Notes: generated by a model from the sequence alone, not told the origin. Counted from the first letter of the stretch, positions 1 through 8,216 are shown. The stretch is 64,000 nucleotides of DNA from MED-G105 sp038522945 (GCA_038522945.1 JBCBJV010000001.1:186001-250000); one strand, 5' to 3'. Made by a program: numbers and translations.

Positions 1-1711
1 TCTCGATCGGGCAGATCCGGCCATAGTGAGTTGGGTGAACGTCGCGGACTTCGAAGCCTGCACGTTCGCGGGTCAGACCGCCCGGCCCAAGCGCGGACAT
101 ACGGCGCTTGTGGGTGATTTCCGACAGCGGGTTCGTCTGGTCCATGAATTGCGACAGCTGCGATGAGCCGAAGAATTCACGAACGGCAGCGGCCACTGGC
201 TTGGCGTTGATGAGATCGTGCGGCATTAGCGTTTCGAGTTCCGCTGACGACATCCGCTCTTTGATGGCGCGTTCCATGCGCAAGAGGCCAACGCGGTATT
301 GGTTCTCCATGAGTTCACCGACAGACCGTACACGGCGGTTGCCCAGGTTATCGATGTCGTCAATTTCGCCATTACCATCGCGCAGATTAGTCAAGGTTTT
401 CAGGACCGACAGAATGTCTTCCTTGCGCAAGGTCCGAACCGTATCGTCGGTCTCAAAGCCGAGACGGATGTTCATCTTCACTCGGCCAACGGCTGACAGG
501 TCATATCGCTCAGGATCAAAGAACAGCCCGTAGAACAGACCTTCCGCCGTCTCCAGCGTTGGCGGCTCGCCGGGACGCATGACGCGGTAGATATCGATCA
601 GCGCCATGTCGCGGTTTTTGTTTTTGTCCGCGGCCAAAGTCGAACGCATGTAAGCGCCGATGTTTACGTGATCCACATCGATCGTATCGAAGGATTCAAT
701 CCCGATCTCAGCGAATTGCTCCAGATGCTGTTCGGTGATCTCGTCACCAGCCTCGGCGTAAATCTCGCCAGACTCAAAATTGACGAGGTCAGACGCAAAG
801 AAGCGACCGATCATCTCTTCATTCGTGATCAGCAGGTTCTCGCAGCCGCCTTCAGCGATCTTCTTCGCACCACGGGCGGAGATCTTCTGGCCAGCCTCAG
901 CGACAACGTCGCCGGTGCTTGCATTGACCAGATCAACGTCTGGCTTGACGCCCTTAAAGCGGTCCGGATTGTACGGCATTGTCCAGCCGTTTTCTACTTT
1001 GGAATGCGAAACCCGCTCAAAGAATTCATCAAGAATTTGCTCCTGATCCATGCCGAGGGCATAAAGGAGTGTGGTCGCCGGCAGTTTCCGACGACGGTCG
1101 ATACGCACATTGACGATATCTTTCGCGTCAAATTCAAAGTCGAGCCACGACCCGCGGTAAGGGATAATGCGCGCAGCGAAAAGAAGCTTGCCCGATGAGT
1201 GCGTCTTGCCGCGGTCATGATCGAAGAACACGCCCGGCGATCGGTGCATCTGGCTGACGATGACGCGCTCAGTGCCGTTGATGACAAACGTGCCGTTGTC
1301 TGTCATGAGCGGCATATCGCCCATGTAGACTTCTTGCTCTTTAACGTCGCGGATCGACTTCGCGCCGGTGTCCTCATCAACTTCGAAGACCGCCAGACGG
1401 AGCGTGACCTTTAGCGGTGCCGCATAAGTCATGTCGCGCTGCTGGCACTCTTCTACGTCATATTTCGGCTCTTCGAACTCGTACGAGACATACTCGAGAA
1501 CGGCCGTTTCAGTGAAGTCGGAGATCGGAAAGACCGAACGGAAAACCGCTTCAATGCCTTCATTCAGGCGCTCAGCATGGGGCGTGTGCCGTTGAAGAAA
1601 CTGCTCATAACTGTCTTTTTGAACCTGGATCAGGTTCGGCATGGGAGCCGCATCACCGATCCGGCCGAAATTTTTACGAATGCGTTTCTTTTCAACGAAA
1701 GATTGCGCCAT
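1..1711 (-). CDS. rpoB: DNA-directed RNA polymerase beta subunit (5' part, cut by window edge)
   Basis: The beta subunit forms half of the RNA polymerase active-site cleft. Translating the minus strand from the ATG at 1711 gives MAQSFVEKKRIRKNFGRI and about 570 residues of uninterrupted RpoB N-terminal sequence, including PNLIQVQKDSYEQFL, the DNGTFVINGTERVIVSQ segment and a fork region with FFGSSQLSQFMDQTNPLSE near the left edge, which is the rifampicin-pocket area. The reading frame runs off the window, so roughly the last 800 residues are missing. A GAGGGA Shine-Dalgarno stretch lies just before the start. It follows rplL after 368 bases, the usual rplJL-rpoBC order. Identity is certain; only the end is unseen. 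Confidence 0.97.
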   Translation of the reverse strand, partial: MAQSFVEKKRIRKNFGRIGDAAPMPNLIQVQKDSYEQFLQRHTPHAERLNEGIEAVFRSVFPISDFTETAVLEYVSYEFEEPKYDVEECQQRDMTYAAPLKVTLRLAVFEVDEDTGAKSIRDVKEQEVYMGDMPLMTDNGTFVINGTERVIVSQMHRSPGVFFDHDRGKTHSSGKLLFAARIIPYRGSWLDFEFDAKDIVNVRIDRRRKLPATTLLYALGMDQEQILDEFFERVSHSKVENGWTMPYNPDRFKGVKPDVDLVNASTGDVVAEAGQKISARGAKKIAEGGCENLLITNEEMIGRFFASDLVNFESGEIYAEAGDEITEQHLEQFAEIGIESFDTIDVDHVNIGAYMRSTLAADKNKNRDMALIDIYRVMRPGEPPTLETAEGLFYGLFFDPERYDLSAVGRVKMNIRLGFETDDTVRTLRKEDILSVLKTLTNLRDGNGEIDDIDNLGNRRVRSVGELMENQYRVGLLRMERAIKERMSSAELETLMPHDLINAKPVAAAVREFFGSSQLSQFMDQTNPLSEITHKRRMSALGPGGLTRERAGFEVRDVHPTHYGRICPIE

Positions 1712-2001
1712 CTTTTCCCTCATGTCGCGTCGCCGATTCCGTCTCTGCCGAAGCGTCGTGCTGAAGTCCCTTCAGCATGGGCACCCAAATCCGGCAGCCC
1801 TTAACGCAGACGACAAAGCACCCGGTCGATCGCCCGGCAAAAGCGATCGCGGATGATCAGCGATTAGAAAGTATGAATCTCGAATGTCCGAAGCACGTCG
1901 CCGCAAAGCCTTGCGCCGTCGATGGACGCACCACCGACGGCGAACGCTGTTAATAAGCATGGTTTACGTGATGAGCAAGGCCCCCTGACAGATTTGTCAA
2001 G

Positions 2002-2077
2002 AAAAAATTTCCCCGCCATCACGGCGGTCCACCCTGTAAAGGACTGGACCACCAGCCGATGCTCGCTTACGCGGCTG
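2002..2077 (-). terminator. Hairpins and U-tract between rplL and rpoB (likely partial attenuator)
   Basis: Just after the rplL stop, the minus strand has a CCAGCCG/CGGCTGG stem (2050-2077) and then a CCGCC/GGCGG stem (2013-2027) followed, after GGAAA, by six T residues. The short gap between stem and T-run suggests a leaky terminator, comparable in position to the rplL-rpoB attenuator of enterobacteria. The rest of the 1712-2079 gap shows nothing I recognise. Confidence 0.5.
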
Positions 2078-2079
2078 GC

Positions 2080-2460
2080 TTACTTGAGCTCGACTTTTGC
2101 GCCGGCGTCTTCCAGCTTTTTCTTGATCTCTTCGGCTTCTGCCTTTGGCGCAGCTTCTTTGACCGCTTTGCCGCCAGCTTCGACCAGTTCTTTGGCTTCT
2201 TTCAGGCCAAGACCCGTGATCGCGCGAACTTCTTTGATGACATTGATTTTCTTGTCACCAGCTTCGAGGAGGATGATGTCAAACTCATCTTTCTCTTCAG
2301 CTGCTGCACCGCCGTCGCCAGCGCCAGGCGCCGCTGCAACGGCAACCGCGCCAGCGGCTGGCTCGATGCCGTATTCGTCTTTGAGGATATTCTTGAGCTC
2401 TGCGGCTTCCAGAAGGGTCAAGCCAACGAGTTCTTCTGCGAGTTTTTTAAGATCAGCCAT
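2080..2460 (-). CDS. rplL: 50S ribosomal protein L7/L12
   Basis: L7/L12 forms the flexible stalk of the large subunit that recruits translational GTPases. The 126-residue product has the N-terminal dimerisation helices (LKKLAEELVGLTLLEAAELK), an Ala/Gly-rich hinge around residues 35-52, and the C-terminal domain with KINVIKEVRAITGLGLKEAK and the terminal KKLEDAGAKVELK. Length and sequence are typical. It lies 46 bases downstream of rplJ and is presumably co-transcribed with it. Confidence 0.97.
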   Translation of the reverse strand: MADLKKLAEELVGLTLLEAAELKNILKDEYGIEPAAGAVAVAAAPGAGDGGAAAEEKDEFDIILLEAGDKKINVIKEVRAITGLGLKEAKELVEAGGKAVKEAAPKAEAEEIKKKLEDAGAKVELK

Positions 2461-2506
2461 GGATTTCAGGTCCTATTCTAAAGGTAAGAGGGTTTGCGCT
2501 TGGGCC

Positions 2507-3019
2507 TTAAGCGGCGTCGCGTTTTTCAAGGGTTTCAATAATGCCGGCGAGGTTCGATGCAGGCGCACCGATTGCTCCGGCAAGGTTCGACGCAGGCGAT
2601 CCAATCGTCTGGACAATCGAGGCGATGAGCTCTTCGCGGGACGGCATGGATGCTAGCGCCTCGACACCTTTTTCGTCGAGGACCTCCTCGCCCATGGCAC
2701 CGCCAAGGATTTTGAGTTTTTCGTTTTCTTTTGCGTACTTCTTGACGGCTTTGGCTGCAGCAACCGGATCTTCAGAGAACGCAATCGCTGTTGGACCGTT
2801 GAAGAGATCGGAAAGCTTTTCACTCGGCCGACCGGTGATAGCGATCTTCGCCAGCCGGTTTTTGACCACTTTCATGGAGGCACCGGCGTCGCGCAGCTCA
2901 CCGCGCAACGCAGACATCTCCGCAACAGTCAGACCACCGTTCTCGACAACGACAACCGAGTTCGCATCGAACACGCTGCCGATCCACTCAACCATTTCCG
3001 CCTTTTGGGTTCTGTCCAT
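2507..3019 (-). CDS. rplJ: 50S ribosomal protein L10
   Basis: L10 anchors L7/L12 dimers to the 23S rRNA GTPase centre, and in other bacteria it represses its own mRNA. The 170-residue product starts MDRTQKAEMVEWIGSVF. An in-frame ATG 11 codons upstream (3052) gives an atypical MMKCQRKGYRP extension and is less likely. MKVVKNRLAKIA is the rRNA-binding segment. The C-terminus repeats ASNLAGAIGAPASNLAGI, part of the L7/L12-binding helix. A long leader precedes it. Confidence 0.95.
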   Translation of the reverse strand: MDRTQKAEMVEWIGSVFDANSVVVVENGGLTVAEMSALRGELRDAGASMKVVKNRLAKIAITGRPSEKLSDLFNGPTAIAFSEDPVAAAKAVKKYAKENEKLKILGGAMGEEVLDEKGVEALASMPSREELIASIVQTIGSPASNLAGAIGAPASNLAGIIETLEKRDAA

Positions 3020-3155
3020 TGGACGGTATCCCTTTCGTTGGCACTTCATCACGGAACGGCAAGACCATCTTGCCGCCGCCAGGTTTCCGATGGAGAAAAG
3101 AAAGAAGCCATTCCGGCTGGAAGATGTTGCCTAAAGTAAAGCCACACCGTTCAGC

Positions 3156-3188
3156 AAAAAGGCTCCAAGCGTTTATCGCATCGGAGCC
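3156..3188 (-). terminator. Hairpin with U-tract in the rplJ leader (attenuator or upstream terminator)
   Basis: The minus strand reads GGCTCC ... GGAGCC (arms 3183-3188 and 3161-3166) with an inner GCG/CGC pair, directly followed by TTTTT (3156-3160). This is a standard intrinsic-terminator shape, 137 bases before the rplJ start and inside the leader that would carry L10 control. It may attenuate rplJL-rpoBC transcription, or stop transcripts entering from the protease-nuclease gene. The sequence alone does not separate these two roles. Confidence 0.55.
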
Positions 3189-3331
3189 TGCCCAAACGTT
3201 CAAATCCGAACCGACCAAAACGCCCAGGGGCAGCAAGGTCTGTTTCGTCTTCTTACCGTCTATGCAGGATTTCTGAGAGCATCGCCCTCACCTGCAGTCT
3301 TGGACAGGTGCGCTTGCAAGCGCGAGGCCGT

Positions 3332-3359
3332 CTTATAGGCCAAATTCTCCCCTGATCAA
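3332..3359 (-). promoter_or_regulatory. Putative sigma-70 promoter for rplJL
   Basis: Minus strand: TTGATC (3354-3359), a 16-base spacer, then TATAAG (3332-3337). It would give a leader of about 305 nt before rplJ. A dedicated promoter is expected here because the protease-nuclease gene separates rplJ from rplKA. The call rests on sequence match only. Confidence 0.5.
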
Positions 3360-3394
3360 GACCTTTTTGGGCGGATCTTGCATGCTCAGGGGAG
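3347..3394. repeat. Inverted repeat after the protease-nuclease gene, overlapping the rplJ -35 region
   Basis: CTCCCCTGA (3347-3355) pairs perfectly with TCAGGGGAG (3386-3394), with a second inner arm CAAGA/TCTTG (3357-3361 and 3376-3380). It begins 18 bases after the protease-nuclease stop. It has no U-run on the minus strand, so it could be a 3'-end hairpin or an operator, since its left arm covers the proposed rplJ -35 element. Confidence 0.5.
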
Positions 3395-3411
3395 TGCTCT
3401 TTCAAAACTGA

Positions 3412-6051
3412 TTATTCAGCCATCAACTCTGTCGCCTGGCCGACCCAGTCGTCATTCAAGACACTGCCACGGGCCCGAATACGCTCTTCAATTTCTTCAG
3501 CTTGCGCTTCCGACCAAGCAGCAATCTGGTGAAAATAGTGGATCCCTTCCTCGTGAAGGCGTTTTTCCAACGCCGGTCCAAGACCATTGATCCGCGTCAG
3601 ATCGTCAGGCTCGCCGATAGGCTCAGCGCTGGCCTTTCGCTTGGCGGCTCCTGCCCGTTTCGTCGATTTCCGAGCTGCTGATTTACGGCGGCGACGTCCC
3701 GACGTTGGAATAATCTCTGGATCACCTTCTTCACCGTGAATCGGCCGCGTTTGCTCACCTGAATGAACGTCGGCATTTCGAACCGCCTCTCCGAAATCGA
3801 GGGTGGTGAGCGCTTCGACCTCAGCCACCGTACTTAAGAAGTCCTGTACCCGGTCCAGCTCGTCTTCATCTAGGAAGGCTTCGGCTTCAGTGGCTGTCGC
3901 GGCAAATTCCGGCGAGCCGAAATTCTCAGGCCACGCATCAAACACTTGCCTCTGGTCAACGATCAAGGCGAGCGACTTAAGCTCGCCGTTTTCGGTCCAG
4001 ACGGTCACTTTGAAGAAGCTGCCGGGGATCTGGATATTGCGGTAATCGCGATCATCATCTCGGAAGATCGGACCGGTAAAAGAAATCACTCGCTGGTTTT
4101 CGGCAACGGCATTGCGGAGCACATAATTTTCCGCCGCCCGCCAGAGATTTCCTTTACCTGTGCCGGGTTGATCTTCATCCGCCGTCCCCTGATTGAAAAA
4201 GCCAACCTGGGGCGCAGCGTTTGTGTAGTAAAAAGTGTCAAGCTCGGCCTCGAGCACAATATCGTCATCATTGCCCCAGGCCGGATCAATCCGGCGTACA
4301 AGGTGACCTTTCTGGAACATCCGCGCGATCCTTGCAGCAGACCTTTTATTTGGAAAACCGGGCACATTTTGGTTTTCGTAAATTTCAACGCCAGAATAGT
4401 CATCCTTGTCGAGACGATGGTCATTGCTCCAACTGTCGGCTTCTGCATCGTCCAACAGTGCGACCGCTTCGCGCAGGCCACTATCGTCAGGGGAGAGGTC
4501 GGTAATTCTCTTATCGCGGCGACGCACCGACTTTGCACTTTCGCCATCAATGTTACATGCAGTGAAGAAGGCAAGCTTGCGCCGCTTGTTCATCACTACA
4601 CTGAAGTGATGATACTTTAATTCATTGGGATTTTCGCCAGGTGCCACCTCCAGCTTGCGGGCAGCATCTTCGGCAATGTCATCCCCTAGTTCTGGAAGTG
4701 GAATTCGAAAACCTTCCAGAAAGTCAGGCATGTACCCTGATCGGTTACTAAAGTCCTCCAGTTCTTCCGCCTCGGTCAGCGTGGACGCCGCCGCCGGTCT
4801 TGGCTCACTGACTGGCGGCTCGGCTGGGGCGGCGAGATGGGGCAACCTGACAGACAACTCGACGGGGATCGACCATGTCACACGCCCATCCGGATCGACC
4901 CGCACATCGGTCTTTGAATTCCCACGGCCGTAAGACCTAGCGCTTGTTTCTTCGTCGACCGGACGCTTCCATGCGCCTGCATCTTGTCGAAGGACTGCAT
5001 TGATCCGTGCACGCATATCGGGGTTCATGCGGCGCAGACCACTTCTTAGTTTCCTCACGATTGAGCTAATCCGGATACCCTCATTGATTTCAAAATCCTT
5101 TGGCTCCGCATCGGGCAATACGTCAATCCATGGCGAGCCCCAATGATGGAGAGCAATCATTTGCCATTCGCTGTTAAAGACGGGCGAACCTGAGGACCCG
5201 GGCTCGGTATCGGCCACATAATGAAGGGCATCCTCAAAGCGGTTGACCAATTGGTTCTCCCTGAGGACAACTTCCTTGAACCGGCCATTTGGGTGCTGAA
5301 CAATATTTGCAAATTCGCCAATCATGTGCTTGTCCCGCGCGTCCGACAGCGTTGCGAAGCCAAAGTGATCAAGAGGCGCATCGCCGTCGACGGCCGGCCC
5401 CACACCTAATATCGTAAAATCAAGGCCGGATACGGGATCAGTCACAAAGTATGACGCATCGAATGTATACCGCGTCACTGAGCGAGGCCGACCATACAGG
5501 TCGAGCTCATAATCAAGTTCGAGCAGAAACTGATCTGCATGTCGCTGGTTTTCAATCACATGGTGATTAGTCAGAAAGAGCCCTTCACCAATCAGGACAC
5601 CGGACCCTTGTGGACGACCATTTTTGTATGCCACGCGGCCAACTGCACGCGCGACCGAGGCCCCTTTTTCAAGAAAAGCGACATTCACAAAGTCTACCGT
5701 GTCGCCCCAAATCTTTTCCCGTCCGTCGGCTGCCGGAACCGCCCGGCGCGCGGCAGGTCGGACTGCTGGCGCCTGCGGCGGTTGGATTGTCTCCGCCGCA
5801 GCCGCGCGCGCTCTTCCGCTTGGCGGTGCCATCTCTTTGGCCGCGCGCGACTGAACTTCAACTTCTTCGCTGATCAGCTCGGCCTGGCGCGCATTCAAGT
5901 TCTTCTTGCGCTGAAGCCTTTGTCGGCGCCGATCCAAATCGCTTTCAGCCGCAAATGGGTTTCCCTCGCCTGCCTTTTCCAAGGCAAACTCAATTTGCCC
6001 TCGACACGCACGGATTCGTTTTGAGGCGACATTCTTTAGGCGTTCATTCAT
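3412..6051 (-). CDS. Trypsin-like protease / DNA-RNA non-specific endonuclease / HhH fusion protein
   Basis: The start is the ATG at 6051, behind GGGAGAGAG; an upstream in-frame ATG at 6219 has no such site. The 879 residues hold, in order: a charged, Ala/Pro-rich N-terminus (1-110); a trypsin-like serine protease domain (about 125-345) with LTNHHVI (His164), SGLDFTIL (Asp211) and PGSSGSPVF (Ser287); a linker; a NUC1-type DNA/RNA endonuclease domain (about 470-705) with KGHLVRRIDP (His583) and TNAAPQ...FNQ (metal-ligand Asn620); a very basic stretch (786-806); and a C-terminal helix-hairpin-helix-like domain (815-879) with LTRINGLGPALEKRL and DDWVGQA. No signal peptide is seen, so it is probably cytoplasmic. 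I infer a protease-controlled nuclease effector; substrates and trigger are unknown. It sits between rplA and rplJ, where alphaproteobacteria normally have no gene. All catalytic residues look intact. Confidence 0.88.
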   Translation of the reverse strand: MNERLKNVASKRIRACRGQIEFALEKAGEGNPFAAESDLDRRRQRLQRKKNLNARQAELISEEVEVQSRAAKEMAPPSGRARAAAAETIQPPQAPAVRPAARRAVPAADGREKIWGDTVDFVNVAFLEKGASVARAVGRVAYKNGRPQGSGVLIGEGLFLTNHHVIENQRHADQFLLELDYELDLYGRPRSVTRYTFDASYFVTDPVSGLDFTILGVGPAVDGDAPLDHFGFATLSDARDKHMIGEFANIVQHPNGRFKEVVLRENQLVNRFEDALHYVADTEPGSSGSPVFNSEWQMIALHHWGSPWIDVLPDAEPKDFEINEGIRISSIVRKLRSGLRRMNPDMRARINAVLRQDAGAWKRPVDEETSARSYGRGNSKTDVRVDPDGRVTWSIPVELSVRLPHLAAPAEPPVSEPRPAAASTLTEAEELEDFSNRSGYMPDFLEGFRIPLPELGDDIAEDAARKLEVAPGENPNELKYHHFSVVMNKRRKLAFFTACNIDGESAKSVRRRDKRITDLSPDDSGLREAVALLDDAEADSWSNDHRLDKDDYSGVEIYENQNVPGFPNKRSAARIARMFQKGHLVRRIDPAWGNDDDIVLEAELDTFYYTNAAPQVGFFNQGTADEDQPGTGKGNLWRAAENYVLRNAVAENQRVISFTGPIFRDDDRDYRNIQIPGSFFKVTVWTENGELKSLALIVDQRQVFDAWPENFGSPEFAATATEAEAFLDEDELDRVQDFLSTVAEVEALTTLDFGEAVRNADVHSGEQTRPIHGEEGDPEIIPTSGRRRRKSAARKSTKRAGAAKRKASAEPIGEPDDLTRINGLGPALEKRLHEEGIHYFHQIAAWSEAQAEEIEERIRARGSVLNDDWVGQATELMAE

Positions 6052-6114
6052 GGCTCTCTCCCTGCCAATAGAACATGCTCTTGGTACAAACCACAATCTA
6101 GTTTGCACACAAAT

Positions 6115-6138
6115 GTTATACCCGATTAATATCTCGGG
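6115..6138 (-). promoter_or_regulatory. Dyad and -10-like element upstream of the protease-nuclease gene
   Basis: CCCGA (6121-6125) and TCGGG (6134-6138) form a dyad with an 8-base centre. Directly next to it on the minus strand is TATAAC (6115-6120), a plausible -10, 64 bases before the start codon. No good -35 is visible, so the promoter may be weak or activator-dependent, with the dyad as a regulator site. From 6139 to 6295 I see nothing further. Confidence 0.35.
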
Positions 6139-6295
6139 AAGATTTAACAAAACGATTGGGTTTAAGTGACCGACACAAACACAACGGGACGCAACTATCT
6201 TGGATCCAGTTCTTCGCACGCACTTCGATTTTGTGCAGCAGTCTTCTGTCGTTTATACCACCATAACGATATTTGCCGATAGAAGAGTGGTCAAG

Positions 6296-6327
6296 AAAAA
6301 GCCTCCCCGAAGGCACTTCGGAGAGGC
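6296..6327 (-). terminator. Intrinsic terminator after rplA
   Basis: The minus strand has arms GCCTCTCCGAA and TTCGGGGAGGC (6301-6327; one mismatch) with a short loop, followed by TTTTT (6296-6300). It lies 57 bases after the rplA stop and should end the rplKA transcript, separating it from the protease-nuclease gene downstream. Confidence 0.85.
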
Positions 6328-6383
6328 TCATTTATTCTGTCTGACCCGAGCTGTCGATAACGGCTCGACAGAATTAGACTTGG

Positions 6384-7079
6384 TCAGGCACCGATTACAG
6401 TCGTATCGATTTTGACCCCGGGGCCCATCGTGGAAGAAACCCCGATCCGTTTGATAAACGTGCCTTTTGCTCCGGATGGTTTAGCCTTAGCCACCGCATT
6501 CAGGAAGGCGTTGAGGTTTTCAGACAACTGCGCTTCGGAAAAGCTGGCCTTGCCGATACCGGCATGGACGATACCTGCTTTTTCAACTTTGAACTGAACC
6601 GCACCACCTTTGGCGTCTTTGACGGCCTGGGCAATGTTTGGCGTTACGGTACCAACCTTTGGATTTGGCATCAGGTTACGCGGACCGAGGATCTTACCCA
6701 AACGACCAACGAGGGCCATCATGTCCGGCGAGGCAATCACCCGATCGAAGTCCATAAAACCGCCCTGGATCTTTTCCACTAGATCCTCAGCGCCAACGAT
6801 CTCAGCGCCTGCTTCTTTAGCCTCATCCGCTTTTGCGTCTTTGGCAAATACAGCGACGCGAACCGTCTTACCGGTCCCGTTCGGGAGGGAAACCACACCG
6901 CGCACCATTTGATCCGCATGCCGAGGGTCAACCCCCAGATTCATCGAAACCTCAATGGTCTCGTCAAACTTTGCTGTTGCGTTTGCCTTAACGATCTTGA
7001 CCGCCTCGTCGACACCGTAATGGCTTTTTGGATCCACGCCTTCGCGTGCTGCTTTGATCCTCTTACCTGCAGTTGCCAT
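6384..7079 (-). CDS. rplA: 50S ribosomal protein L1
   Basis: L1 forms the mobile stalk at the E site and in other bacteria represses its own operon. The 231 residues have the family length, with MATAGKRIKAAREGVD at the N-terminus, the YGVDEAVKIVKANA segment and the conserved GPRNLMPNPKVGTVT loop. It starts four bases after the rplK stop and ends 57 bases before a strong terminator, so rplKA is a closed transcription unit here rather than running on into rplJL. Confidence 0.97.
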   Translation of the reverse strand: MATAGKRIKAAREGVDPKSHYGVDEAVKIVKANATAKFDETIEVSMNLGVDPRHADQMVRGVVSLPNGTGKTVRVAVFAKDAKADEAKEAGAEIVGAEDLVEKIQGGFMDFDRVIASPDMMALVGRLGKILGPRNLMPNPKVGTVTPNIAQAVKDAKGGAVQFKVEKAGIVHAGIGKASFSEAQLSENLNAFLNAVAKAKPSGAKGTFIKRIGVSSTMGPGVKIDTTVIGA

Positions 7080-7083
7080 GGTC

Positions 7084-7512
7084 TTACTCCGTCACCTGCA
7101 GACCCATGGCCCGCGCAGACCCGGCGATGATTTTCGTTGCCGCGTCCAGATCGTTGGCGTTCAGGTCTTTCATTTTAGCTTCTGCAATTTCACGGCACTG
7201 AGCAACGCTCACGCTGCCCGCGACATCACGGCCCGGGGTTGAGCCGCCCTTTTGCAGTTTCGCCGCTTTCTTCAAGTAAAAAGAAGCCGGCGGCGTCTTG
7301 GTGACAAACGTAAATGATTTGTCAGTAAAGATGGTAATGATCGTGGGGATCGGCATCCCCTTCTCCATCTCTTGGGTCTTGGCGTTGAACGCCTTACAGA
7401 ATTCCATGATGTTAAGGCCGCGCTGACCGAGAGCTGGGCCGATTGGCGGGGACGGCGATGCCGAGCCCGCCGGTACCTGAAGCTTCAGGTAACCGTTGAT
7501 TTTCTTTGCCAT
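7084..7512 (-). CDS. rplK: 50S ribosomal protein L11
   Basis: L11 binds the GTPase-associated 23S rRNA. The product is 142 residues starting MAKKINGYLKLQVPAG, with PSPPIGPALGQRGLNIMEFCKAFNA, the proline-rich N-terminal domain contacting rRNA and release factors. A longer reading frame reaches 7719, but its extra 69 residues have no L11 character. An unusually long gap (7513-8890) separates it from nusG, which normally lies directly upstream. Confidence 0.97.
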   Translation of the reverse strand: MAKKINGYLKLQVPAGSASPSPPIGPALGQRGLNIMEFCKAFNAKTQEMEKGMPIPTIITIFTDKSFTFVTKTPPASFYLKKAAKLQKGGSTPGRDVAGSVSVAQCREIAEAKMKDLNANDLDAATKIIAGSARAMGLQVTE

Positions 7513-7770
7513 TCTAAATGACCTTCCAAGTTTGCCCCTCCGCGAAAACCACGGGGCCGGGCGGTTGAAGGGTCGCGGTCCGACGAACGGTATGGTCTTC
7601 CACCGCCACGCCTCCCGCGAGGCCGCAGCGCATATCAAGGGGCCCGGAGAAATGCAACTCGAAACGACGATAATCGTCTCAAAATCACGCTTGTCGACAA
7701 GCAGCTTCAAGGCACGCAAACATGAGCGGCTTCACAACCAGCCAAACCTGAAGAAGGAAATGAACTAAGG

Positions 7771-7805
7771 GGGCGGAGCATCTCTTGGGGGATAAGGCCC
7801 CGCCC
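7771..7805 (-). other. Stem-loop with CCCCC loop in the rplK leader
   Basis: Minus strand arms GGGCGGGGC and GCTCCGCCC (7797-7805 and 7771-7779) pair over nine positions (one G-U) around a 17-nt loop containing UCCCCC. There is no U-run after it, so it is not a plain terminator. It sits 259 bases before rplK, in the presumed 5' leader, and may be an L1-type control structure. The rest of 7513-8018 shows only a TATAAC that might be a -10 near 7910. Confidence 0.35.
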
Positions 7806-8018
7806 GAACGCAACAAAACGCAGATACGCAACCATACAAAACCAAACCGATCCTGCCTTGGGAAGAAAGCGATACCCGGAAGCTCGATAGTTAACGTTTG
7901 GTTATGTTATAGAGTTACACACGAATTGTGGCGAGAATGTGGCAAATTCCCGCTAATGGGGATTAACGCCGGATGGTATTCACCATATCAGGGCGCAACC
8001 GCTAGCGATGACACAATC

Positions 8019-8216
8019 AAAAAGGGCCCGCCGGATTGGGGGAGAGAAAAATCCAGCGAGCCCAATACTAAAAGTACGCAACAAATTGATACGCAACATT
8101 GCGATCCGGGTTTTATTCAAGCGGAAACTACGCATCCACTTTGAGCATGGTCATCAAATCCTGGCGCGGGGGAGAGAGCGCCGTCAGTTCCGATGATCTG
8201 CTCCGAACCTCGGAAC
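8019..8216 (-). ncRNA. Candidate small RNA A with C-rich hairpin loops
   Basis: Read on the minus strand, it begins near GTTCCGAGG (8216), has a hairpin of GGCGC/GCGCC (8163-8182) with loop UCUCUCCCCC, about 100 nt of linker containing AUGCGU, and ends in a 14-position stem (8024-8063, two mismatches) whose loop is UUUCUCUCCCCC, followed by TTTTT (8019-8023). No reading frame with a ribosome-binding site fits. The build, with identical pyrimidine loops in the 5' hairpin and the terminator, is that of an anti-Shine-Dalgarno sRNA such as Rhodobacter CcsR or rhizobial alpha-r14 RNAs, though the motif differs. The 5' end is approximate. Confidence 0.6.

Noticed and set aside
3310..3323. GCGCTTGCAAGCGC perfect palindrome
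   Set aside because: It lies near the rplJ transcription start but has no T-run or known regulator motif; recorded only.
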